Assembly (NCBI RefSeq): GCF_000182925.2
Contig: NC_026502.1
Coordinates: 2,852,001-2,916,000, forward strand
DNA from: Neurospora crassa OR74A
Taxonomy: Eukaryota; Ascomycota; Sordariomycetes; Sordariales; Sordariaceae
Reading direction: 5' to 3'
Length of the DNA stretch: 64,000 nucleotides
The notes beneath the pieces are model-generated. The model worked only from the letters and a program-made list of their open reading frames with translations, was not told the origin of the DNA and did not search any database. Of this stretch, positions 1 through 11,739 are shown one piece after another; the first letter of the stretch is position 1, and the number at the start of each line of letters is the position of its first letter. The position numbers were made by a program, and so were the translations under genes.

Positions 1-960
1 CTATTCTCATTAATTATAGTAGGGTCGATTAGTAATTAAAATAGGGTAACTGCGTTTATATTATTAGTACTTTAATTACCTTTAAAAATGTACTCTATAA
101 AGTTGAGGTAGGGGAGGACGGCGTACCTAAATTAAATAATTTTAGGGTATTCCTATAAGATATTACTCTATTAGTAAATCCCCCTCTAAATGAATGCTTT
201 TAATAAATTTATAGCAATTAGATTATCCTAAACGTTTAGCGGTACTATAATTACTCTAATATTATTATTACAACCGAACCCTAACTATAACTGAATAAAC
301 TCCCAAAACCGCTACTTTATTTTAAAAGTCCTATACTTATTACATATTTGCGTAATAGTAAAGGTAGTACCCTTCGTAACGAACTCCCGTACAATGAGCT
401 AATACGTACCTTCTTTAAAGCTATTCTATAATACGCTACTGCTAACAATAATTTAAATAAAAACTTCAAGGGTAGTCTACTTTTACACCGCGGTCCATCG
501 AATCTCTAGGACGCCAACCTTACCCTTACCCTTCTTAACGGTAAATAGGGTAGGGGGGTTTAAATAAACGGTAGTTTAAATTAATTAGTATTAGTAATAT
601 TAGATTACGTAAAGGACTACGAGGCGTTGGAGGAGGAAGTATATATAATCGAATTTTGAGATACTATAGTAGGTAATTAAAAGATTAGTACTAGCGGTTA
701 CAAAAGAGGATAGACGAAATTAAGTATATAAATCGATATTTATCGACCGTTTTATACAATTTAAATATATATAGACCTTTTATCTTTTTACTATAATCAA
801 TAGAGGGATACGATTCATAGCTGAAATAATATTACTAATAGGTATTAGCTATATAAAAGTATATACAAAATACCTTTATTAATTATAGGGGTAAAAGGTC
901 GCTGTTTAGTGATTCAACTAGTAGATTTATTGAGATGTGCTTATGGATTTTATAAAAGTA
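1..960. repeat. AT-rich RIP-mutated repeat DNA at left edge
   Basis: This stretch is strongly AT-rich, full of TA steps and stop codons in all frames, and lacks any long ORF, unlike the DNA from about 1 kb onward. That is the look of Neurospora repeats after repeat-induced point mutation (C to T changes, favoured at CpA). On the plus strand around 605-700 a broken frame reads a little like the end of a DDE transposase, but this is too weak to name a family. The element extends beyond the window, so its type and ends cannot be set. Such DNA is normally methylated and heterochromatic in Neurospora (known of the genus; not visible here). Confidence 0.75.
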
Positions 961-1638
961 TATAGATTACGATTTTTACCCATATTTTCACTAGAATGCC
1001 AAGAAGACTGCACGCCAAGACTAAAACCCGGTGAAAAGTGGTCTGTGCCACCTTATTACCGAAAGTCCCAAAATCCGGTGAAAATACCCTAAATTTTCGC
1101 TACGGATCACGCCCTCATTCATTCATTGGGTGCACTGCCACACTGCCACACTTTGTTGATAGAGAGAGATGTGATTGGATGAATGTCTACTTAGCGCGGA
1201 GGTAGCCCTCCGGCGAAGAGGTTATCCAAGCAAATGGTAGCAAACTCGAGTCAGAACCGAAACAGCGGAGAAGGATTCCGAGGCTTGGCCATACATATGT
1301 ACCACAGTTGCATGGTAGTATCTCACTCTTGGATTTACAATGACTGCGAGCTTACCTAGGAAGAAAACTTGATTCCGGATTCCGAGATCTATTAGACTAG
1401 TGAAGACTCATCGGGAATACCGGGTAACCGGTAAGCAGACAACTTCACAAGCAAAGCCACAGCAAGATTTTCTAGAAGCATGCTGGTTGGTGTTGTGCAT
1501 GCCAAGCTGCACTGTACACTGCACCAATGACATTTGCATCTGGGCCTCTTTTTTTAGGTTAGAGCGTTGCACATCCTCCTGCATGTCTCTCGCGACACTG
1601 CAAAAGACTTTGACGCGGGTTGGATGTAACCTTTGTTT

Positions 1639-1639
<1 letters not shown>

Positions 1640-1688
<49 letters not shown>
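1640..1688. repeat. Poly(A) run, 49 bp
   Basis: An uninterrupted run of 49 A. No gene or retroelement body could be recognised directly before it, so it is best called a mononucleotide microsatellite. Its exact length is likely to vary between strains and sequencing runs. Confidence 0.95.
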
Positions 1689-1692
<4 letters not shown>

Positions 1693-2781
1693 TTCTGTCA
1701 CCCATGGGGTGATTGATGAGTGTGGGGGGCAGTGAAAAAAAAACAGAGAGAAAAGTGCTATTGAAAAATCTTTCAGACCCACAACGAAAAACGAATCAGA
1801 CATGTCAATTCGAAAGTCCAAGAAAAAAAAAAAGTCAAGTTTGGTGAGGCACAGCACCCACCAGCAGCAATGGAACTGAAGGGGACCATGGGTTCGGCAC
1901 CGGAACGGCTATCGTTTGTTGCACAGACCACTTCCCTTTGGCGGGGGCAGCCCACTGCATTCGTCCAGTTCCCCACTTGCATCTGCCCCTGCATCTGCAT
2001 TTTCCGTCACCAGCCGATCCAACACACAATGCCATTCTTGTTGTGCTGCCACCGGAAATCGAAAATCAGAGTTTTCACTCATGGGGGTTCGTTCGGGTTG
2101 CTACACTACATACCGGATGGGAAAATTCTTTTTGTACTTAGGACTTGGCTGCATGCTACCCAAAGTTTTTACCGAAGTTATGAGCGAGAGCGAGATCGAT
2201 ACTACTACTGCCGTGCCTTGGTAGCCCGTAAAGGAAAAAAACAAGAAGCAAAGAAATGTATAAAAGTGAGAAGCGATGCGGGATGTCCGAGAGTCAGTCA
2301 TCATGACACTTGTTTTATTAGCAAGTAGAGGTAAAGACGCTCAATTCATCCGGCGTCTAACTAGGATAGACAATTATCAAGATGCAAAGAAGGATTTCTT
2401 CAGGATGTGCAGTCGGCCGGGCAATCACAACATTCATCTCGTTGACTTGGCGTTCCGACATCGGTCTCGATGGAACAGAAGGACAAGCAAAAGGCATCTC
2501 TCAAAGACTGCCCGCGCCATCTCCCGATTGGCTTTCGTTCTTCCCATTCATAGAAAAAAGAGCATCAACAAGCAGCATGTTGAGACTCATGTCGGTAGTA
2601 GGTAGCGTATAACCACGCTATGTCTGACTGTCGCGACCGACTAGAGTATAGTATACTAGCTAGTATCCTCAAGCTATACCCAATCTCACGGGCAAGTGGA
2701 AGGAATTGACAGGTCTAGCCCCAGGAGGTTCCTAGCAGAAGCCCTGTAAATAGCCCTGCAAGCGCTTTGCAAGCCTCGGCT

Positions 2782-2811
2782 GAAAAAACAAGGGCCGAAA
2801 AAACAAGGGCC
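2782..2811. repeat. Perfect 15-bp tandem duplication
   Basis: Two identical adjacent copies of a 15-bp unit (GAAAAAACAAGGGCC) at 2782-2796 and 2797-2811. It lies in intergenic DNA and has no evident function. Confidence 0.95.
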
Positions 2812-5800
2812 CTGCCCTGGCGTGTCTTGCGTTGTCCCACGTGTCTGACCGTGCAACGGTCTGGGCCCAGCAGGCCGGTTCGGTTCCGCCGCCGCCGCGG
2901 AGTTGCTAGGGAGCAGGGGGTGGGGGCATCCATCCAGTGCGGGACCCGGAACCACGCTTACGACGCTGACATGTGGACTTGCGGCACTAAAGTACTGCCG
3001 GTACATCCTTGTTTCCTAATGAGTTGTGCGATGGAATGGAGGGGAGGACGGGGGAGAGCTCCGTCGAGAAATCGTTGTAGTGTAGTGGTTGATTCGTTCT
3101 CCGGTAATCGGGAGCTTTTACGGGCATTGAGTTGTCTTGTTCCAAACGTGTGCTACCTTGAAGGCATTTGCAGGCCTCCCGTTCTTCCATGAATCCCCGG
3201 GCGACAACGTTGAGTCCAAGAAAGGAAGTACAATGACTGTGAACGGTGACTCGTGACTCGCGGGCTTACGGTTGACACATGAATCTTTCCGATGCTAGCC
3301 TTGAGTCTAGCTGGTGCCATGTAGTGTAATCAAGTGTCGTCTTTTTGGGCTGTGTACGCTCCAGGTACATATCGTAGTGTAGAACTACAAATCCATGGGT
3401 GTGTTGTCAACTGAGTTAGTTCAGGTTGTGCAACGTCCAGATCGGTAACTTTGTCGATCCTTTAGTTGTGGCTGAAATCGTTCGTTGTTCAGGTTGTCGG
3501 CCCTCGGATCGAGACACCCGAGTTCCATGTTCATGGCAGAAGGAAACGATCTTCGACCGTTGTCAACCGCAACAAGCGGTTGTGTATTCCAAATCAACGT
3601 TACTTTCAAGTTTCAACGCTCAGAGGGGACGTGATCACTACCTATTTGTCATACCTTCGGGCGCAGTTCCATGTGGTCGCACCACCTAACTTGTCCTCAG
3701 GCGCGGATTCAGCGATGCCATGATTGTTAATGAAAGAAAGGCTTGAGTGTAGCGTGAAGTACGATCGTGTGTAACGCAAGGGCTGGTAGGGCTGCCGAGA
3801 AAAGTCCGTTAGAGACACAACACTGCCCAAAAAGATGCAATGTTCAGAACGGGCGGCGTCAATCTAACACAAAAAAGGTGTTCGGCGTTCCGCGCACGAC
3901 CCGACGGGGGATCGGGCCCGTGCGGGGACCCCTGAGCTGCTCCACCTTTCCCGACTGGGGGTCAGTGCCCTGTCCTGAGAGCCCGATTCCATTTTGGTTC
4001 CCCAACCTTCATCCGCTTTCCATTTTTGTTTCGTCCGTAGTGTACATACCTAGGTACATACCTCCACGTTTCCGTCCACGCACTGCCGTCTGTAACTTTC
4101 TTTTTCAGTTTGGCAACGAGGACGCAGCATAAAACTTGTTCTGCCTTCAAGTTGACGGTTGAAGTGTCGATACAAATGCCATTATGATCAAATGTGATGT
4201 GATGCTGAACAAACCACATATCGCAACTGAACCAATCGCAAATGTAATTCCTAAAAATGTCGGCCTCCCGCTGGACTGTTGCAGACGCGGCCCAAGAAGC
4301 CCTTCCCTTTCTTAGTCGGAAGTCGGCTTTCCTGGGAGTTAGGCGGGCGTTAAGCTCAAACGTACCAAGTGCTGCAGCACGGCCACAGTGGGACGCAGGC
4401 AGTCGGTCGCTTCAATTCAGTTCCCTTTGCTGCAGTGCGCTGCTATGTACTTGCCTGTCGGTTCCCCTTAAACAGTATCTACAGGTAATTATCAGGCCGC
4501 CGTATCACCGCCAGCTGAAGGAAAAGATACGAGAAAGCCGCCAAGATGTCGTCTAAAAACGGGAAACCTGGATAGGCTAAAAGATACGACTGCGTGTTCT
4601 GACTCATTTTCATTGGGCCTGGTCGATAATGTGAATTTGAATGAAAGCAAACTTATCTGGGGCTTCGAGAGGTTTCGCTGAACTTGTTGCCGACGGACAG
4701 GCGCCAAAGCTGGTTCCCTTACGCATCATGTGACACGGCGGACACATGACAATGTCCGACCACAAGATCCCATGACAACTGAACAACCCCAAAAGGATTC
4801 TGAGAATTCTTGTTGAGCTGAGAGATAGTTCCGAAGAAAGAAAAAGCTTACGAATCAACAACTCCATGAGAGTATCCGAAATCATCTGTGCCAAACGGTT
4901 ATCCTCGTATAGCCGAGAGGTAGCTTAAAGATGCTAAACGAACAGTGTACCCACCGCACGCACAAGGTGCTAAGGATGAGCCACATCGGCAACGCCACAT
5001 CATTCTCACGCCCCGATTGGTTACTGTCGGTAGACCTCCGCGGTACTGCGCGATGCCAGTAATCATACATTACACTACACTACACTATGCTCCGCGCTTG
5101 TTGTATACCAAGCTTGATGATACGAAGTAGATGTCTACGTAGCAGCAAAGCCAGCTGAATAATGACAGCTGTCTTTGGTAGTTCGTTGGCCGAGAACAAC
5201 AAAGCAAAGGAGAAGACGGGCTTAGCCCATCTCCAAGTAGCAAGCATCGGGGATGGAAGAGCCGGTCTGGAACCGCCACGGGCACTTAGCTCCCCCGAGA
5301 AGCCTGGGGAAGCACGCATGTATTCCAACCAGCATCTTGGGGGCAAGATCTCGGTGATCCGGTAGATTCCCCGTGTGGCTCATTCTCTTGGGAAAGGGTT
5401 GTAGTGTAGTTTCAAAGTCCATTATTGATCATGTACTGGGGCAGCCCTAAATCTCAAAAACGGCAATGAGGGAGCATGAGATGACTCCGCTCTTCCCGAT
5501 TATAGCAACTGATAGGCCGTGGCAAAGCGCTGAGATAAACGTGCGAGATGAAATTTGTGAGACGTGTGCAATTGGGATTTTCGGGGTCCTAGCACAGCCC
5601 TGCGTGCCTGACAGATAAGTTTCCAACTGCCGAGTAAGAGTTTCGAATCAAATGTAGAGGGTCGCTTTTTGTTGGGACGGGCCAGTAGCAGTGAGTGTTC
5701 GACATGAGAGGTCAGAGCTAAACTCTCGTACCCCAGTGATAGATCTCGCTGTCCCGCTTCCCTGTGCCGCGGACTAGACGATCCAGGATGGGAATTGCCA

Positions 5801-7449
5801 AGACGTGTGATGAAAAGAGGCTGTGCTAGGAATGTGGACGGATCTACGGACAACTTTCTTTTGGGTGGGGGTACCAGCTACAGAAAATACGAAACTCTGC
5901 TGCTATTGGAGGCCAGGAAACTTTACTTTTCCCGTAGTGACCCTCTCAGCGTGTTCCAATCATCAGTTGTGGTGGAGGCCCGTGCTCCTCCACCAACTCG
6001 AAAGCTCCCAGCCGAATTGTTGTCGCGCGACTCCCCGATTCACACACTTCAGTCCCTCCACACCAAATCGGCCGTCGTGACTGGTGACGGCATCATGGTC
6101 CAGACCCGTCGCAGTCGGTGTATGCGCGACTTTGGCTAGCTCCTCTTTTTCCCTAGTTATTTTCTTTCCACCTGGAATGTCTTTTTCGCACAGTTTGCAT
6201 TCCATTGGAGCCGACGTCGGCCAGGTGTCATGGAAATCCGAAATGTTCAGCAATGGACTGCCCTTGGGCCCTGGCCCTTGTGTGTCACGATTAGTCACGC
6301 CCCGGCTCGATAGTTCGCAGCTTTGACCAGCAACTCCAGGAAAGCCAGTCAGAATGTGGACGTGCCATCACTCATGTACTTCTCTTTGCTGAGCAGGCAG
6401 TATCAGTAGTGTCGAAGCACGGCCAGAAAGCTACATGGCCTTGCTCTTGGACGAAAGCAAATGACTCGAGGTAGCCGACGCCAACAGGAGCCCAGAGGCA
6501 TGCACAACGGTTGTACGACTCAAGCCGTTGAAGCCATCAAAGTCGGCCAGTTCGGTGCGTCAAATGTCAATCGTCAAGACTCGGCCGGGTTTCATGGGAA
6601 AAGACTGTGGGCTATGACCACATCCGAACACTTGCCGAGATCGCATGCGACTGAAGCCATCGACACGGCGGGCCGGACTCGACACGGGCTGACATCAGGA
6701 CCCTGCAGCATTGGAGAGTTCGCAAAGCAGCGAGTTGATCGTATACCCGCATTTGGTGTGGCCCTTTACCCCATATTCGTTGTCCTCTTCCGTCAGCGGT
6801 TCCATTGTTTGGTCATCACCTCCTCTGATCGTTTGGTCCCCTGCTTTCCTACGACGGGCATCCGCTAACCCGTTTGGCTCCAAAGTACCTACGCTACGAC
6901 AAGCCGAGCAGAAGCCCAGCGGAGAAGTGGTTACCCAACTGCAGGGCAAGAGGTTCGAGGCTCATGCACGCTCCCAGGGCACCCCAACCCTGGTCGACCT
7001 GCTTGTTCTCGGTCATTCCAAGGCCTCGCTCCAGTCGTCGACCCCCAACACCCGACCCGCTACACTAGTGTAGTGCCCTGTGCTCCCTGCGACTCCACTC
7101 TCGAGGTCGCGCCCACGGTGCCCACCCACCTGGACCCATAGCCGGCGGGGCCTGCCTGTCCATCTTCCAGGTCGACAGGGGGGTTAGAGGTACCTGATGG
7201 GAGGTACCACTGTAACGTCGAATTGGGTACGTACCTACCTACACTACGTACCGACCACTCTACACTCCTTCCACTTCCTCCTCTGCCCGCACTCCCGTCC
7301 TCTTACATCATTAGTTTCGGACGGACACCACGGGGCATAACATCACCCCACCAGACTCAACTACGTCTGCGCACATTAGTCACCATTCCCGGGACATCGC
7401 TTCTTCGATTATAAGAACTGTGTCGGTGCTTCGAATTCCTTCTCTTAAA

Positions 7450-7458
7450 TTTGCCACT
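7450..7458 (-). promoter_or_regulatory. PACE-like Rpn4 binding site candidate
   Basis: On the minus strand the sequence reads AGTGGCAAA, one base from the yeast proteasome-associated control element GGTGGCAAA bound by Rpn4. It lies 92 bp before the ATG of the Rpn4-type gene at 7550. A single near-match of 9 bp can arise by chance, and the element bound by the Neurospora protein may differ from yeast, so this is a candidate only. Confidence 0.3.
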
Positions 7459-7549
7459 GGTATTCCCACCGACTGCTATCACTTTACGACCAAACTAAAC
7501 CACAATACTATCCTACCACTCCAATATCACTTCATACATAACACTTACC

Positions 7550-9694
7550 ATGCCACTGATGCCGCAACCTACCTTGATGCCTTTACTACAATCTCCTTCC
7601 CCTCAACATCAACATCAACAGCAGCAACAACATCGCGCGATCGGCTATCCACAGCGAACACTCTTGCCACAACAGAAGCAGCCACAGCAACAACAGCCGT
7701 TGGCCTACCTGACAAGCAACTTCAACCCCCAGCAGTCGTCTGTGGCCTCGTTCAACTCCAGTCCGGCATTCACCACCATCAGCGATTTCGACCAAGACTT
7801 CGACCAGGACTACAGCAACTGTCCTAGTTTGACTGCATCGCCCGTGTCGACGTACTCGCTTCCTGCGTACTCCTCCACCTCGCAGCAGGGCTCGTCTTTG
7901 TCTGCCTTTGACAGCATACCCAACACCACCACAGTCCCCCGCGCCGCTCAAGGCGCTGCTGAACCTTTGTTCAACCTTTGGGCCGATCCGATGCAAACGG
8001 AAACCTGGCTACAGCCCGCCGACCAACTGACATCCAAGTCGGCTGGTCGCTATGGTCACCATCGCGAGTCCTCCCTTTCCTCACTTGGCTCAGCTGGTCC
8101 GGCATCTCCTTACTCGAACAACACGTCTAATCCGCAGATTGCCGTAACAGACTTCAACGATTTCAGCGGGTTCGAGGATCTGAACTACCACTTGGTTCCC
8201 TCCAAGGCGTCGGCCACTCTTCATCCTAGCTTTCCCGGCTATGCCAACTCGAATGCAGTGCCTATCAATGGCTACTCGCGTGCCCCTGCTGTGTCCAAGC
8301 AGAATAACAACAAGTCTTTCCGGCAAGAGCAGTCCGTTGGTTCAAACAAGCCTCGGCCTGCGCCGGTGGCGAGTTCCATCATGAGTGACTCATCTGCCAC
8401 ACCAGCAGGTGAGGCCGAGGTTGCTGGACGGCAAAAGAATGGTGAGAGCCAAGAAAATAGGGATCTCCCCGATCGTGACCAAAGCTTACCATTTGACGAT
8501 GTAGCTATCAACAACAACGCTCCACCCAAGTTTGATCGAACTTTGACTGATATTATGAACGACGAGCTGTACCACCCAGATCTGGTCATTACAACCTCTG
8601 CTCCGGCACCACAGCAGACTCTGACCACAAGTAACAACAACTTTAACAAAGTGGTCGAGACCGCGAACCAGCACTTGAGCGCGATGCAGTCTCCTGCGTC
8701 GAGTAACAGCTCGCCGTTCCGTCAGGGATCTCCACATTCTGCCACTCTCCACGACTTCTCCTCTTTGAACATGGCTTCACCGCAGGTTCGATTAGGCTCA
8801 GCGCAGCAGATGCGGGAAAACAGTAAAGCTGTACAGGATGCCGCCTGGCAACAGTCGTTGGCGAGACACAATCAGGACATGACACCCAAGACCATCTCGC
8901 CCAAGGACGCCTTGCTGGACTACCACGAGCCGGAAGGCGAATCCAACTTTCCCCTTTTCCCTCAGCCGGATAACCACGGCTTCAACTCGGATGCGATGAG
9001 CAAGGCACTTTCGCATCAGTCGCTTGATGGGCTGCCAAATCTGGGTGATATGTCCACTTTCAACTTCAACTTCAGCCCGTCGAACCTCGACTCTATGCCA
9101 ACTTTCAATGGTCTCCAGCAGCTTCCTCAGACTTTGCAGCAATATTCTTTCGTTAACCAACCCCGACAGCCCAGCACTGTGCCGTCACTGGCGACATCAA
9201 GAATGAGCTCCGCGGAAACTGGTATCACAGACTCCCCTCGGAGCAACGCGGTCCAGCGACCGGTAGATACCCGTGCTGAGGGTGGAACTTATACGTGTAC
9301 CTATCACGGCTGTCCTCTACGCTTCGACACGCCTCAGCTTCTCCAGAAGCACAAGAGAGAGGGTCACCGTCAAGCACACGGGCTAAATTCGAGGCAACCC
9401 AACGGCATGACTTCGACTAGGGTGGACACTCAAGCTGGTCCCCACCGTTGTGAGCGGATCAACCCAAGCACCGGCAAGCCGTGCAACCAGATCTTTTCCC
9501 GACCCTACGATCTTACCCGTCATGAGGACACGATCCACAATGCACGCAAGAAGAAGGTCCGTTGCGAGATTTGCACGGATGAGAAGACATTCAGCCGTGC
9601 GGATGCGCTCACACGACATTTCCGGGTGTGCCACCCAGACGTCCCATTCAATGGTGGAAAGCAGCGTAAGGCTCGGGCGGGCCGCAGCGGTTGA
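7550..9694 (+). CDS. rpn-4: Rpn4-type C2H2 zinc-finger transcription factor
   Basis: A 714-residue intronless ORF. The N-terminal part is low-complexity and disordered, with a Gln-rich stretch at about residues 18-52 and long Ser/Asn/Pro-rich segments typical of activation domains. Three zinc fingers sit at the C-terminus: the first from Cys583 (C-x4-C-x12-H-x4-H), the second from Cys634 with an unusually long C-x10-C loop containing INPSTGKPC, the third from Cys672 (C-x2-C-x14-H-x4-H). The long-loop finger followed by FSRPYDLTRH, and the FSRADALTRH finger, resemble yeast Rpn4, the activator of proteasome genes, so the likely role is nuclear control of proteasome and stress genes. The protein is longer than yeast Rpn4 (531 residues), the extra length being disordered. 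The start at 7550 is the first ATG in frame and lies before the Gln-rich region; a later ATG cannot be ruled out. The family call is good; the Neurospora symbol is from recall. Confidence 0.82.
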   Translation: MPLMPQPTLMPLLQSPSPQHQHQQQQQHRAIGYPQRTLLPQQKQPQQQQPLAYLTSNFNPQQSSVASFNSSPAFTTISDFDQDFDQDYSNCPSLTASPVSTYSLPAYSSTSQQGSSLSAFDSIPNTTTVPRAAQGAAEPLFNLWADPMQTETWLQPADQLTSKSAGRYGHHRESSLSSLGSAGPASPYSNNTSNPQIAVTDFNDFSGFEDLNYHLVPSKASATLHPSFPGYANSNAVPINGYSRAPAVSKQNNNKSFRQEQSVGSNKPRPAPVASSIMSDSSATPAGEAEVAGRQKNGESQENRDLPDRDQSLPFDDVAINNNAPPKFDRTLTDIMNDELYHPDLVITTSAPAPQQTLTTSNNNFNKVVETANQHLSAMQSPASSNSSPFRQGSPHSATLHDFSSLNMASPQVRLGSAQQMRENSKAVQDAAWQQSLARHNQDMTPKTISPKDALLDYHEPEGESNFPLFPQPDNHGFNSDAMSKALSHQSLDGLPNLGDMSTFNFNFSPSNLDSMPTFNGLQQLPQTLQQYSFVNQPRQPSTVPSLATSRMSSAETGITDSPRSNAVQRPVDTRAEGGTYTCTYHGCPLRFDTPQLLQKHKREGHRQAHGLNSRQPNGMTSTRVDTQAGPHRCERINPSTGKPCNQIFSRPYDLTRHEDTIHNARKKKVRCEICTDEKTFSRADALTRHFRVCHPDVPFNGGKQRKARAGRSG

Positions 9695-10285
9695 ATGCTG
9701 AAAACACCTCTGTGTTCCTGATTGGCAAAAGCGTCATCGCTTCTGAAATTCAGGGTCCAATCTACCGTCATAGCGTGCAGGAACTAGACATGCTTTGTCT
9801 TTGTCGATCACATCGCTGAATTGCATTCGACTCCGTCATCAGAGCGCGATGCAATCACTTTTACAGTGATGACGTCTGCGGTTGCAGCACGCTACTGGAC
9901 AGGCTGGGCTGGGCAGGCCAGAAAGGGAGGGGCTCTAGTGTGAGACATGGGCTTGCAACCCCATCTCGCCCTCTGATTGGCCGGAGTGAGTCTCCCGTGG
10001 CACCCCGCCAGAATTCAGGGTCCGTCATGGCGTCGCTCGCTGCAGGGTCTTTGGCGTTCCTTGCCGTCTTTGGCCTTTTGAGCAGTCTCTGTTCTCCGCG
10101 CTCCTGCATCATTGATATTTGTTGGTGTTGCTCAGCCACGCGGAACGAGCAGCGAGGCCAGCCGAGCGGGTCGGAAAGATGCTGAGGAGTATTGTGTGAA
10201 CACGGCTGTTTCTGGCAAATCACCGGCTTCCCAACCGCTGCCTGAGGAAGCCCGAACTGGGAACGGTCTCTGTGCACCCGCCATA

Positions 10286-10293
10286 TGACGTCA
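10286..10293. promoter_or_regulatory. Perfect CRE/ATF palindrome TGACGTCA
   Basis: An 8-bp consensus site for ATF/CREB-type bZIP proteins, about 590 bp after the stop of the Rpn4-type gene. No gene start was recognised next to it, so its use is unknown. Confidence 0.4.
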
Positions 10294-11104
10294 TTTCCAA
10301 CCTCTGGACCCGGTTGTTCACACCACGCCATTTATCATCAGCATCACTACGAAAGGGGGCACAAGTCCAGGCCTGACATCAGACACGGGTTAGGCCCTTA
10401 ATGAGCTTGTCCGGTACTTATCAGCGATGATTTTAGCGAGAGAAGCTACTGCGAACAAGTGAATTTTCAAATGCGGGTCATCTTTTTTTTTTTCTGTTTT
10501 CATTTTTGTGCCGAGCATTTTCATCCTATCACAAGCGGGTTTGGGTTTTCAATAGTTCGGCGTCATTGCGGGAGATCTTGTACTATTTTGGGCAAACTTA
10601 TGTATTACGACTTTTCTTTTCTCGACATTTTCTGTACAGTTTACATCATTATACACTCAACTTTGGAAAGCGGGGGGTCCTAGAGTCTACAGGTATAAAA
10701 AGAGAAGAATGACGATGCTCATGACTGGAAAATGAAAAAGGAATAAGGAAGGATGGAAAGAATGCAAAGAACGGCGATCTTCACAGATGCACTTTCTTTA
10801 TCATGTACTATAGATAGAAATGATCAACAATCACTGAAAGCATCAAACAGAAAAGATAAGACCCATCTCGTGATGACGGCGTGATTGTCGTATGTTTTGC
10901 ACCGTGATACCAACCAAGGGATCTTGGACTTGGCAGCGGACAGCGGTTCCGCAGCGACCCAGAGCAGCACACTTCAGCGCTATCAAACTACAGAACCTTT
11001 CAACAACCAAGATACAATGCAAAATACCTGGATGTATTAGATAGACATCACTTGTCCGTCATCGGCGTTCGGGTTCCATATCTCTTCTGGTGAAGGGTTG
11101 CCGA

Positions 11105-11216
11105 GTATCCATTATCATCATCATCGACTTCATCATCGATATCATCATCGACATCATCACCATCCTCATCCTCTTTAGCCTCATCATCATCACCATCATC
11201 ATCGTCATCGTTATTG
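11105..11216. repeat. Imperfect ATC/GAT trinucleotide tract
   Basis: About 110 bp made mostly of ATC-type triplets with interruptions. Read on the minus strand it gives an Asp/Glu-rich run; on the plus strand an Ile-rich run. A nearby hexamer-like repeat of GGATCT type lies at about 11290-11308. Best treated as a microsatellite. Confidence 0.8.
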
Positions 11217-11714
11217 GCCAAGACTCGAACCTCAAGTACACTATCTACTATCTTCCTTGTAGGCGATCTCGGGCCATCCACCCGTCTTCGAGATCTGGAT
11301 CTGGATCTGAATTTGAATATGACAAACCCAGTGAGTTGGTTAGGCTTCTTGCCCCACCAACCCACGAACCAACGGACGGCGACCTCATATCGAAATACTT
11401 TGAGCGAGTTGTTGTTCTAGAAACCTCGAGCGAAACAACAGAGCCGGTCATGCTAGATAGACAGATGTATGGACCGATCGATCGGTCGATGTGTTGTGTT
11501 GTGCTTTTGTGTTATAGTAGTGTTACTGTGTTATATTCTGTGCTAGGTATTCTGTGCATGGCAGGAGTTGGTGGGAAATTGGATATATACCGAAGAGACC
11601 GGAAAGAAGACATGAACACATGAACACACAAGTAACATGAACTCTTAAGACGAGTGGAACGCACCAATCAACGTATCGATACAAGCGTAGGTGTCTTTTG
11701 AGTGAAAGAGAGAG

Positions 11715-11739
11715 AAAAAAAAAAAAAAAAAAAAAAAAA
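11715..11739. repeat. Poly(A) run, 25 bp
   Basis: A mononucleotide run preceded by a short GA-rich tract. Intergenic, with no evident function. Confidence 0.95.

Larger units (their letters stand above)
961..7549. other. Intergenic region left of the Rpn4-type gene
   Basis: About 6.6 kb of normal base composition without a convincing gene. ORFs of 60-150 codons occur on both strands but overlap one another, show no family resemblance and lack the C-ending codon bias of the real genes here. Contents that can be stated: a run of 49 A at 1640-1688, a perfect 15-bp tandem duplication at 2782-2811, several copies of short motifs of the TACACTA and GTAGGTA type common between genes in this window, and a pyrimidine-rich tract from about 7240 that is probably the promoter and leader of the gene starting at 7550. 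A short spliced gene could have been missed. Confidence 0.6.

Noticed and set aside
560-720. Possible Tc1/mariner-type transposase end in the left RIP block
   Set aside because: A few residues in a broken frame only. No catalytic motif or terminal inverted repeat was seen.
3071-3115. tRNA-like stretch with a GTAGTGTAGTGGTT A-box-like segment
   Set aside because: It resembles the 5' half of a tRNA, but no TTCGA-type B box or pairing acceptor arm follows. GTAGTGTAG is also a common motif in this window.
4895-4935. Second A-box-like segment (TAGCCGAGAGGT)
   Set aside because: No B box or cloverleaf could be drawn.
11048-11365. 105-codon minus-strand ORF with Ser/Arg and Asp/Glu runs
   Set aside because: Its composition comes from an ATC/GAT microsatellite and a GGATCT repeat. 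No upstream exon or domain was seen.
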